Position numbers and translations under genes: made by a program
From: Methylobacterium iners
GTDB lineage: Bacteria > Pseudomonadota > Alphaproteobacteria > Rhizobiales > Beijerinckiaceae
Assembly: GCF_022179305.1 (NCBI RefSeq)
Contig: NZ_BPQP01000030.1
Location: 55,775 to 119,774, forward strand
Direction of reading: 5' to 3'
Length of the DNA: 64,000 nt
Notes under the pieces: generated by a model
The model's input: the letters and a program-made list of their open reading frames with translations, nothing else
What the model was told of the DNA's origin: nothing
Databases searched by the model: none
In this document: piece after piece, positions 17,309 to 26,034 of the stretch
Numbering within the stretch: the stretch's first letter is position 1
How the letters are laid out: every line of letters begins with the position of its first letter

Positions 17309-20005
17309 TCAGCCGACGTTACCGGCCCCGAAAGTGGCGTCGCTTTGCGGTGAGCGGCCCTCGTAGAGGCCGAACTGCAGGTAATGCACCATCGGGTCGA
17401 CGCCGGCTGCCTGCACGTCGGGGTTGGCCGCCAGGTACGCCGTGGTGTCGAACTCCACCGACGGGTCGCGCCCCTCGCGGAAGCCGAACTGGTCGTAATG
17501 CGTCAGCGGGTTCACGCCCGCCGCGCGCACGTCGGCATAGGCGTTGAGATAGCCGTCGGTGTCGAAGATGGCATTCGGGTCACGGCCCTCAGCCACACCG
17601 AAGTTGTTGTAGTGTGAGCGGGCAAACGCAAAGCTGTCGCCGCCCGCCGTGATGGCGGCACGCGCCACGTCGGGGTTGGAGAGCAGGTAGAACTCGGCGT
17701 CGAAGCCGCGGCTCGCCCCGATGTCGCTGGCTCGACCGACGGCCTCGCTGATCGCCCGGCCCTCTCCTTGGCCGAACTCCAGGAAGTGGCGCAGCGGATC
17801 GACGCCGGTGGCGCGCACGTCGGGGTTGGAGGCGTAGTAGAACTCGTTGTCGAAGTTGGCCCCCGGGTCCCGGCCCTCGCGGAAGCCGAACTGGTCGTAG
17901 TGGGTGAGCGGGTTCACCCCCGCCGCGCGGACATCCGGGTTGGCGGCGAGGTAGCCGGTGGTGGAGAAGAAGGCGTTCGGATCGCGGCCTTCGCGGAAGC
18001 CGAACTCGGCGTAGTGCGCATCGGCATCCCGACCGGAGGCCGCCACATCCGGGTTGCGGCTGAGGTAGAACAGGTCGTCAACCAACGGCGAACCATCCGC
18101 ATTGCTGATCGTCCGGTCGCTGAACTGGAACTCCTCGATGCCGCGGAAGGTGTCGGCTCCGTCAGGGCTGGTGATGGTGGTGGCGCCGTCGGCCCCAACC
18201 CCCACGCTGGCGGCGCTGAGCGCGAACGTGAAGATCGCCCGATCCGTGCCCGCTCCGCCATTGAAGCTGTCATTGCCGGCGCCGCCGATGAAGCTGTCGT
18301 TGCCCGCCCCGCCGCTGAGGCTGTCGTTGCCGCCCCCGCCGACGAGGAAGTCGTTGGCTGTTCCGCCGGTGACGGTGTCGTTGCCCATGCCAGCGTTGAA
18401 GTAGTAGGGTCGCGCTCCCTGAACTGCCGTCAGCGTGTCGTTGCCGGAGGTGCCGAGCGAGACGACCTCGAAGGCGTCGCCTCGCTGGACGCCCGAGACG
18501 AGGTCGCGGACGTCGAAGGTCGTCCCGGCGGCTGCGACAAACGTGACTCCCTCATCATCGACGCGGCTCACGTCGCCGGCGAGCGTATCGCCAGCGCCCT
18601 CGGCTTGCAGCCGGACGGCGAGGCCGCCGTCCTGCGGCGTCGGGCCGGCGGCCTCGCTAGCATTGCCGTTGCCGACCTGAGCCGAGACGAAGGTCAGGCG
18701 GACTTGGCCCGCGGCGGCGGTCGAGACGTTGACGATGTCCGATCCATCCCCGAGGTCGATGCTGTCCGATCCGTCCAGCGATGCGTTGAGATTCGCGGTG
18801 TCGTTGCCGCCGCCGCCGAGCAGGCTGTCGCTGCCGAGGCCGCCGGTCAGCGTATCGTTTCCGCTGCCGCCGACCAGGAAATCGTTGGCCGTGCCGCCGG
18901 TGACCGTATCGTTGCCCGCTCCCGCGTTGAAATAGTAGGGCCGCGCGGCCTGGACGGCGGTGAGCGTGTCGTTCCCCGACGTGCCGAGCGTGACGACCTC
19001 GAACCGATCGCCGCGTTGCGTGCCGGCGACGAGGTCGCGGACGTCGAAGGTCGTCCCGGCGGCTGCGACGAAGCTGATGCCCTCGTCGTCGAAGCGGCTG
19101 ACCGGACCGGTGAGGACATCCGACCCGTCCTCGGCCTGCAGGCGCACAGCCAGCCCGCCGTCCTGAGCGGTCAGCGTACCCGCATCGTTGATGGTGGCGT
19201 TGCCGACTTCGGCCGACGTGAAGGTCACACGAACCTGCCCGGCGGTCGCGGCCGAAACGTTGACGAAGTCGTCGCCCGCGCCGAGGTCCGTGCTGTCGGC
19301 GCCATCCGTCGAGACGTTCACGATAGCCGTGTCGCTGCCTGCCCCGCCGATGACGGTGTCGGTTCCTCCGCCGCCGATGAAGCTGTCGTTGCCGTCTCCG
19401 CCGCTGAGGCTGTCATTCCCGGCGCCGCCGACGAGGAAGTCATTCGCCGTTCCGCCGGTGACGGTGTCGTTGCCCATGCCGGCGTTGAAGTAGTAGGAGC
19501 GCGCCGCCTGGATCGCGGTGAGGGTGTCGTTCCCCAATGTCCCGAGCGTCACCACCTCGAAGGCATCGCCGCGCTGGGTGCCGGCCACGAGATCGCGCAC
19601 GTCGAAGGTGAGGCCGGGGGTGTTGGAGGCGAAGGTGATGCCCTCGTCGTCGAACCGGCTGACTGGGCCGGTGAGCGCGTCCGAACCGTTCTCGGCCTGC
19701 AGGCGAACGGCGAGACCGCCGTCCTGACCGTTCATGTTGTTGGTGTCGTTGATGCTGCCGTTGCCAACCTGAGAGGAGGTGAAGGTCAGGCGCACCTGCC
19801 CCGCGGCGGCCGCCGAGACGTTGACGAGGTCAGAGCCGTCGCCGAGGTCGGTGATGTCCGCACCATCCGTCGAGACGTTGAAGACGGCCGTATCGTTGCC
19901 TGCAAGGCCAGTGATCGTGTCATCACCACCGAGGCCGGTGATGGTATCGTCGTCGGTAGTACCCGAGAGGGTCTCGCTCGCTGCAGTGCCGGTGATCGTG
20001 GCCAT
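17309..20005 (-). CDS. RTX-type calcium-binding repeat protein, probably secreted
   Basis: This 898-residue acidic protein is built from repeats. Residues 10-40 hold GGxGxD-type nonapeptides. Residues about 44-590 are three copies of a module of roughly 180 residues, each starting near N-V-S-T-D-G-A-D and ending in RTX nonapeptides such as GGAGNDSLSGGDGNDSFIGG. Residues 645-886 are six copies of a motif of about 30-40 residues with N-P-D-V, H-Y and F-G-x-x-E-G-R. There is no signal peptide, which fits type I secretion, though no ABC/HlyD/TolC genes lie nearby. No catalytic domain is seen, so an adhesin, matrix or S-layer role is the best guess. It begins MATITGTAASETLSGTTDDD. Confidence 0.88.
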   Translation of the reverse strand: MATITGTAASETLSGTTDDDTITGLGGDDTITGLAGNDTAVFNVSTDGADITDLGDGSDLVNVSAAAAGQVRLTFTSSQVGNGSINDTNNMNGQDGGLAVRLQAENGSDALTGPVSRFDDEGITFASNTPGLTFDVRDLVAGTQRGDAFEVVTLGTLGNDTLTAIQAARSYYFNAGMGNDTVTGGTANDFLVGGAGNDSLSGGDGNDSFIGGGGTDTVIGGAGSDTAIVNVSTDGADSTDLGAGDDFVNVSAATAGQVRVTFTSAEVGNATINDAGTLTAQDGGLAVRLQAEDGSDVLTGPVSRFDDEGISFVAAAGTTFDVRDLVAGTQRGDRFEVVTLGTSGNDTLTAVQAARPYYFNAGAGNDTVTGGTANDFLVGGSGNDTLTGGLGSDSLLGGGGNDTANLNASLDGSDSIDLGDGSDIVNVSTAAAGQVRLTFVSAQVGNGNASEAAGPTPQDGGLAVRLQAEGAGDTLAGDVSRVDDEGVTFVAAAGTTFDVRDLVSGVQRGDAFEVVSLGTSGNDTLTAVQGARPYYFNAGMGNDTVTGGTANDFLVGGGGNDSLSGGAGNDSFIGGAGNDSFNGGAGTDRAIFTFALSAASVGVGADGATTITSPDGADTFRGIEEFQFSDRTISNADGSPLVDDLFYLSRNPDVAASGRDADAHYAEFGFREGRDPNAFFSTTGYLAANPDVRAAGVNPLTHYDQFGFREGRDPGANFDNEFYYASNPDVRATGVDPLRHFLEFGQGEGRAISEAVGRASDIGASRGFDAEFYLLSNPDVARAAITAGGDSFAFARSHYNNFGVAEGRDPNAIFDTDGYLNAYADVRAAGVNPLTHYDQFGFREGRDPSVEFDTTAYLAANPDVQAAGVDPMVHYLQFGLYEGRSPQSDATFGAGNVG
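17348..18073 (-). repeat. Six C-terminal NPDV/FG-EGR repeats inside the RTX gene
   Basis: This segment encodes residues 645-886 of the RTX protein. The six units start near FYLSRNPDV, YLAANPDVR, YYASNPDVR, FYLLSNPDV, YLNAYADVR and YLAANPDVQ. Each ends in F-G followed a few residues later by E-G-R. Units 2 and 5 share the run NPLTHYDQFGFREGRDP exactly, which points to duplication or gene conversion. Unit 4 carries an insertion of about 8 residues. Confidence 0.85.
18236..19876 (-). repeat. Three large tandem modules inside the RTX gene
   Basis: This segment encodes residues about 44-590. Each module of roughly 180 residues has the same order: an N-V-S-x-D-G-A-D-like start, A-G-Q-V-R-x-T-F, QDGGLAVRLQAE, a VSR-x-DDEG-x-x-F strand, TFDVRDLV-x-G-x-QRGD, an ARPYYFNAG-like run and TVTGGTANDFLVGG. 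The similarity is high at both protein and DNA level. Confidence 0.85.
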
Positions 20006-20457
20006 GACTTCAGTTCCTCCTGGATGTGGACGTCGTTCGGAAGCTGGCCGTCATGAACCCAAGGCCCGCATGCCAATGGGCATGCTCGCGGTCTTCGGGG
20101 GGGCGTGACGTCTTCGGCCCCAACGGCGCCGGCCGTCCAGATGACATGAGCGACAAATCATCGATCGCGGGAGCAGATCTCGGCATAAAAGGGGCCCCGA
20201 TGAGCTCGGCAATAGAGGACCGGCGGCGAAATACCCGTGAGGAGCCCAAACGGATGCAGCGGCAGCGCCGATTATTTTCTTTATGACCTGGCAAACCTTT
20301 GTGCATCGCCGCAGAGCAGCTTCACAATCTCCTGAATAGCTAAGCTTTCCTGACCTGAGCCGGTTGGCCTTCTGCTCCGGGCGCGGTACCGGCAATCGTC
20401 ACACGGCCGGGTCCCGGCGGGCCGTGTCGGCGATCGATGACATGGGAGAGCTTCACG
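20006..20457. other. Long intergenic region between divergent RTX and beta-propeller genes
   Basis: These 452 bases contain no supported gene. The stretch around 20265-20350 is clearly less GC-rich than the surroundings. A hairpin (ACACGGCC at 20401-20408 with GGCCGTGT at 20420-20427) lies just before the beta-propeller gene. The length suggests regulated promoters for the large secreted protein, but no operator could be identified. Confidence 0.4.
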
Positions 20458-21630
20458 ATGCGGGCGACAGCGTGCCTGATGGTTCTGGCGCTCGGGCTTG
20501 GTCTCGGCATACCTGCCGCGGCGCAGGCCCCGGCCTTCCTGCTGGTCGGTCTCGACGGCAAGACCTTCTTCGAGGCAGCCGGCGACCGCAACGGGCCGAA
20601 CGGCGCCGATGCGCTGGCCATCGTGGACTTGGCCGACGAGGCGCGACCGCGTCTCGCCCACGTCCTGCCCCTCGACAACTCGGTCTACGGGCCGCCCACG
20701 AACCTGCAGATCACGCCCGACGGTCGCCTCGGCCTCGTCGCGAGTTCGGTGATGATGCGCCAGGAGGGCGAGGCCTGGTACGCGCAGCCCGACGACCGCC
20801 TCCACGTGGTCGACCTGATGGCGAGCCCCCCACGTCTCGTCGATACGATCCGGGTCGGGCAGCAGCCCTCGGGCTTGGCGATCGACCGGACCGGGACCCG
20901 CGCGCTCATCGCAAACCGGGCCGGGCGGAGCGTCACATCCCTGACCATCGAGGGGCAGGTGGTCCGCGTCTCGGCGACGATCGGTGTCGGCGACGAGGCC
21001 GCCTCCGTGGCGATCGCGCCGGATGGGCGGCGGGCCCTCGTCGCCAAGAACAAGGTCGGGAAGGTCGGCGTGCTGAGCCTCGACGGGTCCGCCCTCACCT
21101 ACGATTCCGTTCTCGACATGCCGGTCGGGCCAGGCACCTACGGGCTCGAGTTCACGCCGGACGGCGCGATGGCGCTGGCCGGAAATACGGGTCCTGCCCC
21201 GAGCGATGGACACGCCGACACCGTGAGCGTGATCCGAGCCGATCGGGCGCGGCCCGTGGTGGCCGACCAAGTCGGGGTCGGCGACACCCCCGAGGCGCTT
21301 GCCGTCGCGCCGGATGGGCGCCATGCGGCGGTCTCGGTGGTGCGCGGCGCAGCGGCGCCCCATGCGAGTCCGTCCTACACGCCGACCGGCACGGTGCTGC
21401 TGCTGGCCATCGATCCGAAGGGCGTCGTGCGCCGCGTCGGCGAGGCGGAGGCTGGAGCGGTGACGCAGGGCGTCGTGTTCTCGCCCTCCGGTCGCTACGT
21501 CTATGTCGGCAACTACGTCGACCGCACGCTCGGGGTCTACCGCGTGGAGGGCGACGCCATCAGCGACACCGGGTTCAAGCTGGCGCTCCCCGGCCAGCCG
21601 GGCTCGCTGCGGGGCCGTGCCCCGCGCTGA
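20458..21630 (+). CDS. YncE-like beta-propeller protein, periplasmic
   Basis: The 390-residue protein has a signal peptide (MRATACLMVLALGLGLGIPAA, cleavage near A-A-A-Q-A). Repeated blades follow, with the pattern T-P-D-G-R or A-P-D-G-R followed by a-L-V-A/V-x-N; examples are ITPDGRLGLVASS, VAIAPDGRRALVAKNK, LAVAPDGRHAAVSV and SPSGRYVYVGNYVD. It resembles YncE/lactonase-type seven-bladed propellers. No enzyme activity can be assigned. The start at 20458 is preferred over an in-frame ATG at 20437 because GGAGAG sits 8 bases before it and the signal peptide begins there. Confidence 0.8.
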   Translation: MRATACLMVLALGLGLGIPAAAQAPAFLLVGLDGKTFFEAAGDRNGPNGADALAIVDLADEARPRLAHVLPLDNSVYGPPTNLQITPDGRLGLVASSVMMRQEGEAWYAQPDDRLHVVDLMASPPRLVDTIRVGQQPSGLAIDRTGTRALIANRAGRSVTSLTIEGQVVRVSATIGVGDEAASVAIAPDGRRALVAKNKVGKVGVLSLDGSALTYDSVLDMPVGPGTYGLEFTPDGAMALAGNTGPAPSDGHADTVSVIRADRARPVVADQVGVGDTPEALAVAPDGRHAAVSVVRGAAAPHASPSYTPTGTVLLLAIDPKGVVRRVGEAEAGAVTQGVVFSPSGRYVYVGNYVDRTLGVYRVEGDAISDTGFKLALPGQPGSLRGRAPR

Positions 21631-21637
21631 GCGCCGC

Positions 21638-22312
21638 TCACAGGATGCCGTCGAGGCTCGTCACGATGCGGGTCGGGGCGAGGTCCGGGTACTCGTCGGG
21701 CAGGCCGGTCCGGTTCACCCAGACCGTGGAGAAGCCGAAGGCTACGGCACCTGCGACGTCCCACCGGTTCGAGGAGCAGAAGACCACCCCGCCAGGCGAC
21801 ACGCCGAAGCGGTCGAGAACGATCTGGTAGGCGACCGGGCTCGTCTTGAAGATGCCCGACGCTTCGACCGAGAGCACGGAATCGAAGGCGTCGTCCAGAC
21901 CCGCCGAGGCCATGGCCCTCGCGAGCATCGCAGCGTCGCCATTCGACAGGATCGCCGTCGCAATGCGGCGCTGGCGCAGGGAGCGGATGACCCCCGCCGC
22001 CTCCGGATAGGCGTCGAGATCGCGATAGGCACCGAGGAGCTTGGGCCGAATGCCGGGATCGATCCCCGGATGTCGCGCGAGCGCGAAGTCGAGCGCCCGC
22101 TCGGTCAGCGTCCAGAATGAGGCGGAGCGCCCCATCAGGCTTAGGGTCCAGGTGTATTCGAGCTGCTTGGCGCGCCACGTCTCCGACAGCGCCATCGCCT
22201 CCGTGCCGATGCCGGCGGCGTGGCGCATCACGGCAGAGTGGACGTCGAACAGAGTGCCGTAGGCGTCGAAGACGGCGATTCCGTCTTCGGGGATCAGATC
22301 GGAGCCGGACAT
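21638..22312 (-). CDS. HAD-superfamily haloacid dehalogenase, type II
   Basis: The 224-residue protein has the HAD nucleophile motif FDAYGTLFDV, motif II ILSNGD, and the type II dehalogenase segment FCSSNRWDVAGAVAFGF with conserved W-D. The family hydrolyses L-2-haloacids such as chloroacetate, although relatives act on phosphoesters. Length is normal. It follows murJ on the same strand with a 14-base gap and is likely co-transcribed with it. Confidence 0.87.
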   Translation of the reverse strand: MSGSDLIPEDGIAVFDAYGTLFDVHSAVMRHAAGIGTEAMALSETWRAKQLEYTWTLSLMGRSASFWTLTERALDFALARHPGIDPGIRPKLLGAYRDLDAYPEAAGVIRSLRQRRIATAILSNGDAAMLARAMASAGLDDAFDSVLSVEASGIFKTSPVAYQIVLDRFGVSPGGVVFCSSNRWDVAGAVAFGFSTVWVNRTGLPDEYPDLAPTRIVTSLDGIL

Positions 22313-22326
22313 GGTGATTCCCTCGA

Positions 22327-23856
22327 TCAGGCCCGACGCAGGGGAAGGCGGAACAACCGCAGCGTCGCGAGCAGGATGAGCCCGTAGGCGGAGGCCCCGG
22401 CAAGCCCGAGCAGACCCAGGACGGCGATCTCCCGAAGATGCGGCAGCGGCGGCACGGTCCGCTCCGCCAACGGCAGGCCGAGCACCGCGATGGCGCCAAG
22501 CGCCCCGCAGCCGACCGCGACGCCGAGGATGGTGATGCCGAGGCTTCGTCCGGGCGCCGTCCAGCCCTTCCGCCAAGCGAGGACGACGAGGAGGATAAGG
22601 TTGGCCCAGGCGCCGACCGCCGTCGCCATGGCGAGGCCGGCGACCCCGTAAGGTCCTGTGAGCACGATCTTGAGCGCGACATTGAGTGCGATTGCCGTGA
22701 GCGAGGCCACGAGCGGCGTCGTGGTGTCCTGCCGGGCGTAGAAGCTCGCCACCGCGCTGCGGATGAGCACGACGGCCGGCAGGGCAAGACCGTAGGCGGC
22801 GAGCACACCGGCAGCGCGGGCGGAGTCCTCCGCGCTGAAGGCGCCCCGCTGGAACAGCGCCGTCATGATCGGCTCGGGTAGGGTGAGGAAGGCGACCGCG
22901 AAGGGTGCGGACAGCGCGAGCGAGAAGCCGGCGGCCCGGTTCTGCGAGGCATGGGCGCCCGCCACGTCGCCGGCCGCGATCCGCCGGCTCATCTCGGGCA
23001 GGAGCACCGTACCGGCCGCGATGGCGATGACGCCGAAGGGCAGCTGGTACAGTCGGTCCGCGTAGTAGAGGGCCGAGACGGCGCCGGCGGCGAGCGTGCT
23101 GGCCAGGATCGTATCGGCGAAGGAAGCGATCTGAAACCCGGCCGAGCCGATCACCGCGGGGCCGAGCACCTTGAAGAATCGAGTCATCGCCGGGTCCCGC
23201 AAGCTCGGCTTCGCGAGGGCCGGTGCGATGCCCGCCCGCCGGCAATCCCACCAGACCAGGGCGAGCTGCAGGAGGCCCGAGACCGAGACGCCCCAGGCGG
23301 CCGCATAGGCCACGTTCGGGAAGAGGAAGGCCAGCGCCAGCGCTGCCAGCATCGAGAGGTTGAGGAGCACCGGGGCGCCGGCCGCGGCCGCGAAGCGCCG
23401 GTGGGCGTTGAGCACGCCCGAGAGCAGCGTCACCAGCGTCATGGCGAGGAGATAGGGGAAGGTGATCCGCGTCAGCGCCACCGCGAGGTCGAAGCGTCCC
23501 GGGTCCTCCGAGAAGCCAGGCGCGAGCGCCCGCACGATCCAGGGCATCCCGGGCAATGCCAGCGCCAGCAGGGCGATCTGGACGATCAGCATCAGCGTGA
23601 ACACGCGGGAGGCGAAGCGCCGGGCGGCGCCCGCCTCGCCCGTCTCGGAATGGCCTGCATAGGCGGGCACGAAGGCGGTGTTGAAGGCACCCTCGCCGAA
23701 GATCGCGCGGAAGTGGTTGGGCAGCCGAAAGGCGACGACGAAGGCGTCGGCGATGGGACCGGCACCGAGGATCGCGGCGGTCACGACGTCGCGGGCGAAG
23801 CCGGTGACGCGGGAAACCAGCGTCCAGCCGCCGACTGAGAGGATGGCGCGGATCAC
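22327..23856 (-). CDS. murJ: Lipid II flippase MurJ
   Basis: This protein of about 509 residues has some 14 hydrophobic helices and moves lipid II across the inner membrane for peptidoglycan synthesis. It shows VGGWTLVSRVTGFARD near the N-terminus, FRLPNHFRAIFGEGAFNTAF, and the YADRLYQLPFGVIAIAAGTV segment, all typical of MurJ. The GTG at 23856 is chosen because it gives the family's usual N-terminus (V-I-R-A-I-L-S-V-G-G) and has AGGAAG just upstream. An in-frame ATG at 23970 would add 38 charged residues that do not fit the family. Confidence 0.93.
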   Translation of the reverse strand: MIRAILSVGGWTLVSRVTGFARDVVTAAILGAGPIADAFVVAFRLPNHFRAIFGEGAFNTAFVPAYAGHSETGEAGAARRFASRVFTLMLIVQIALLALALPGMPWIVRALAPGFSEDPGRFDLAVALTRITFPYLLAMTLVTLLSGVLNAHRRFAAAAGAPVLLNLSMLAALALAFLFPNVAYAAAWGVSVSGLLQLALVWWDCRRAGIAPALAKPSLRDPAMTRFFKVLGPAVIGSAGFQIASFADTILASTLAAGAVSALYYADRLYQLPFGVIAIAAGTVLLPEMSRRIAAGDVAGAHASQNRAAGFSLALSAPFAVAFLTLPEPIMTALFQRGAFSAEDSARAAGVLAAYGLALPAVVLIRSAVASFYARQDTTTPLVASLTAIALNVALKIVLTGPYGVAGLAMATAVGAWANLILLVVLAWRKGWTAPGRSLGITILGVAVGCGALGAIAVLGLPLAERTVPPLPHLREIAVLGLLGLAGASAYGLILLATLRLFRLPLRRA

Positions 23857-24072
23857 GAAGGCTTCCTGCGCTCGCTTCGCCCGTCGCGGGAAGTCACGAC
23901 GGTCCAGGTTGCGGCCGCCACGTTCATGCCTGATCTCACACGCCGCGCCTCGACCCATCAGCGGCATCAAGAGCCGTTCCGAAGCCGATGCTCAAGGGCG
24001 TGGGAACGGCCGCCGACGCTTTCTCACGCCTGTTAGCGTCGGGTCCCTGCCACGACTTAGCCCGCACACCCA

Positions 24073-25029
24073 TCAATGCTCGCGCAGCAGCATGCCCGCG
24101 CCGAGGAGTGGTGCGTCGAGGCCGTTCTCCCGCAAGGCGTACCAGAACAACGCCGCGTTCACCCCGACGATTGGAAGGCCAAGGACGGGCTCGAGCCGCT
24201 CGGTCACCTGCATGAGGCTCATGTTCGTCCCGCATTGCACGACGGCGTCCAGACGATTCCGGGGCGTCGCCAGCAGCTCGACGATTGCCTTCTCCTTGGC
24301 CCAGTCCGGCAGGTGGGCGATGTGGAGAGCAAGCTCGCAGGGGAAGCTCGCCGTCGTCACGACCTCGAAACCGAGGTCGGTGAACATTCGCGCCGCATTG
24401 TTGTTGCCCTGTTCGTTGAACGCGGTGAGCAGCCCGATGCGCTTGGCGTTGAGCGCGGTCAGGGCCGCAGGCGCCGCGTCGTGCCATGTCGCCATGCCTC
24501 GGTCGAGGAGGTCGGTCACCGCCGCGGTGGCCGCACGAATCCCGTCGAGGCCACCGATGATGTGCTCCAAACTCATACCCAGGATCAGGTACTGCGGCTC
24601 GGCGGCCAGCGCCTGATCCACCGCGGCCCTCAATCCGCCGAGGAACTGGCGCTGGTACTCGGCCAGCTCGGCCGCCGTCCCGAAGCGTGGCCGCGGCGTC
24701 ATCACGTTCGCGGTGTGGAGCCCGATGCCTGCGAGACCCTCAGGGCCGGGATTCCGGCCGATGATGCTCCAGAGTTCATGCTCCGTGCTCGTGTTCGTCG
24801 CTGGGACGAGCAGTCCGAACTTCAGCAGGAAGCTGCGCACGTCCGGGTAGCCTAGCGAGGGATCGATGCCGCCAAATCCTTCGGCCGACCCGCCGTCGTG
24901 GATGACACCGGGCTGCGCCAGGGCGGGCATCGGAGGCGTGTTGGCATCGGGAACGAGGAAGCTCCGGCCGGACAGGCGACCGATGCGCGTCCTCGGTCCG
25001 ACGGACGTCGGATGATCTGAGCCTGCCAC
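24073..25029 (-). CDS. Maleate isomerase / Asp-Glu racemase superfamily protein
   Basis: The 318-residue protein shows the superfamily segment FGLLVPATNTSTEHELW and the second catalytic region VVQCGTNMSLMQVTERLE with its cysteine. Relatives are maleate cis-trans isomerase, arylmalonate decarboxylase and amino-acid racemases. The first catalytic position, where two-cysteine enzymes carry Cys, appears to read ILGMSLEHI here, so the chemistry may differ. The first 60 residues are poorly conserved-looking; a later start near residue 34 (M-P-A-L-A-Q) is possible. The substrate is unknown. Confidence 0.75.
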   Translation of the reverse strand: MAGSDHPTSVGPRTRIGRLSGRSFLVPDANTPPMPALAQPGVIHDGGSAEGFGGIDPSLGYPDVRSFLLKFGLLVPATNTSTEHELWSIIGRNPGPEGLAGIGLHTANVMTPRPRFGTAAELAEYQRQFLGGLRAAVDQALAAEPQYLILGMSLEHIIGGLDGIRAATAAVTDLLDRGMATWHDAAPAALTALNAKRIGLLTAFNEQGNNNAARMFTDLGFEVVTTASFPCELALHIAHLPDWAKEKAIVELLATPRNRLDAVVQCGTNMSLMQVTERLEPVLGLPIVGVNAALFWYALRENGLDAPLLGAGMLLREH

Positions 25030-25181
25030 CCCGAGCCCCTCCGCTTGGTCATGCCCTTCGACGCCAAGGTGACGTCGAGAAATCGGCGCTCAGGCCGGTT
25101 CTCCGTCACCGCGAAGCAGCGGTGGCGGGCCGTCACCTCTGCGCGTGGTGGACAGACCCGACGCCGCTTGGCGCCGCCGCC

Positions 25182-25787
25182 TCAGGCGTTCGCCTCGCCG
25201 TACATCTTCTCGACGTGCTCCCAGTTCACCAGGTTCTCGATGAAGGCCTTGAGGTAGTCGGGCCGGCGGTTGCGGTAGTCGATGTAGTACGAGTGCTCCC
25301 AGACATCGACGCCGAGGATCGGCTTGGCGCCGTGGACGAGCGGGTTCTCGCCGTTGGGCGTCTTCAGGATCGCGAGTTTGCCGTCCTTCACGGCGAGCCA
25401 AGCCCAGCCGGAGCCGAACTGCGAGACGCCGGCCTGGATGAAGTCGACCTTGAACTTCTCGAAGCCGCCGAGATCCTCGTCGATCTTCTGGGCGATCAAT
25501 CCGGGAGGTGCGCCGCCGCCGTTGGGCTTCATCCAGTTCCAGAAATGGATGTGGTTGTAGTGCTGGCCGGCATTGTTGAAGAGCGGCTGATTGGTGCCGT
25601 AGGCGGCCTTCACGACCTCCTCGACGCTCTTGCCTTCGAGGTCCGTGCCTTCGAGCAGCTTGTTGCCCGTGTCGACATAGGCCTTGTGGTGCTTGTCGTG
25701 GTGAAACTCGAGGGTTTCCTTCGACATGTAGGGGCCGAGCGCGTCGTAGGCGTAGGGCAATTCGGGCAGGGTGAAGGTCATCGGCAT
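25182..25787 (-). CDS. sodB: Superoxide dismutase, Fe/Mn type
   Basis: The 201-residue enzyme dismutates superoxide in the cytoplasm. Metal ligands are visible in the N-terminal LEFHHDKHHKAYVD, in NAGQHYNHIHFWNW, and in the C-terminal DVWEHSYYIDYRNRRPDYL. The Gln in N-A-G-Q before the second ligand region is the Fe-type arrangement, so iron or cambialistic use is more likely. The ATG at 25787 has GGAG at proper spacing. A second ATG two codons later is possible. The frame is open upstream but not protein-like. Confidence 0.95.
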   Translation of the reverse strand: MPMTFTLPELPYAYDALGPYMSKETLEFHHDKHHKAYVDTGNKLLEGTDLEGKSVEEVVKAAYGTNQPLFNNAGQHYNHIHFWNWMKPNGGGAPPGLIAQKIDEDLGGFEKFKVDFIQAGVSQFGSGWAWLAVKDGKLAILKTPNGENPLVHGAKPILGVDVWEHSYYIDYRNRRPDYLKAFIENLVNWEHVEKMYGEANA

Positions 25788-26034
25788 TTCTCCGGGTGGC
25801 GCGGCATTCGGCAGGCGGCTCGCGCAAGGCATGCGCCGCGACCGAGCGCCCGCGCCGTAGTTAAGCCGCGGGCCCCGCCTCGGCAACGCCAGAGCCAAGC
25901 GCGCGGCAGACGCCTCGGGGCTGGGGATGACCCCGATCCGACGCCGTTTCGGGTAGCGTCGGGTTTTGCAAAACGCCGCCAAGGCTTTACAATATCAGCC
26001 GTCCTTTGGCGTGCAGAGATCCGGCGAGCGTTAC

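Noticed and set aside
17768-20056. 762-codon plus-strand frame opposite the RTX gene
   Set aside because: It mirrors the repeats of the real minus-strand gene; its apparent repeats are complementary-strand echoes of the RTX modules.
23857-23970. N-terminal extension of MurJ from an ATG at 23970
   Set aside because: The extra 38 residues are charged and unlike the family, while the GTG at 23856 gives the normal start with a good ribosome-binding site.
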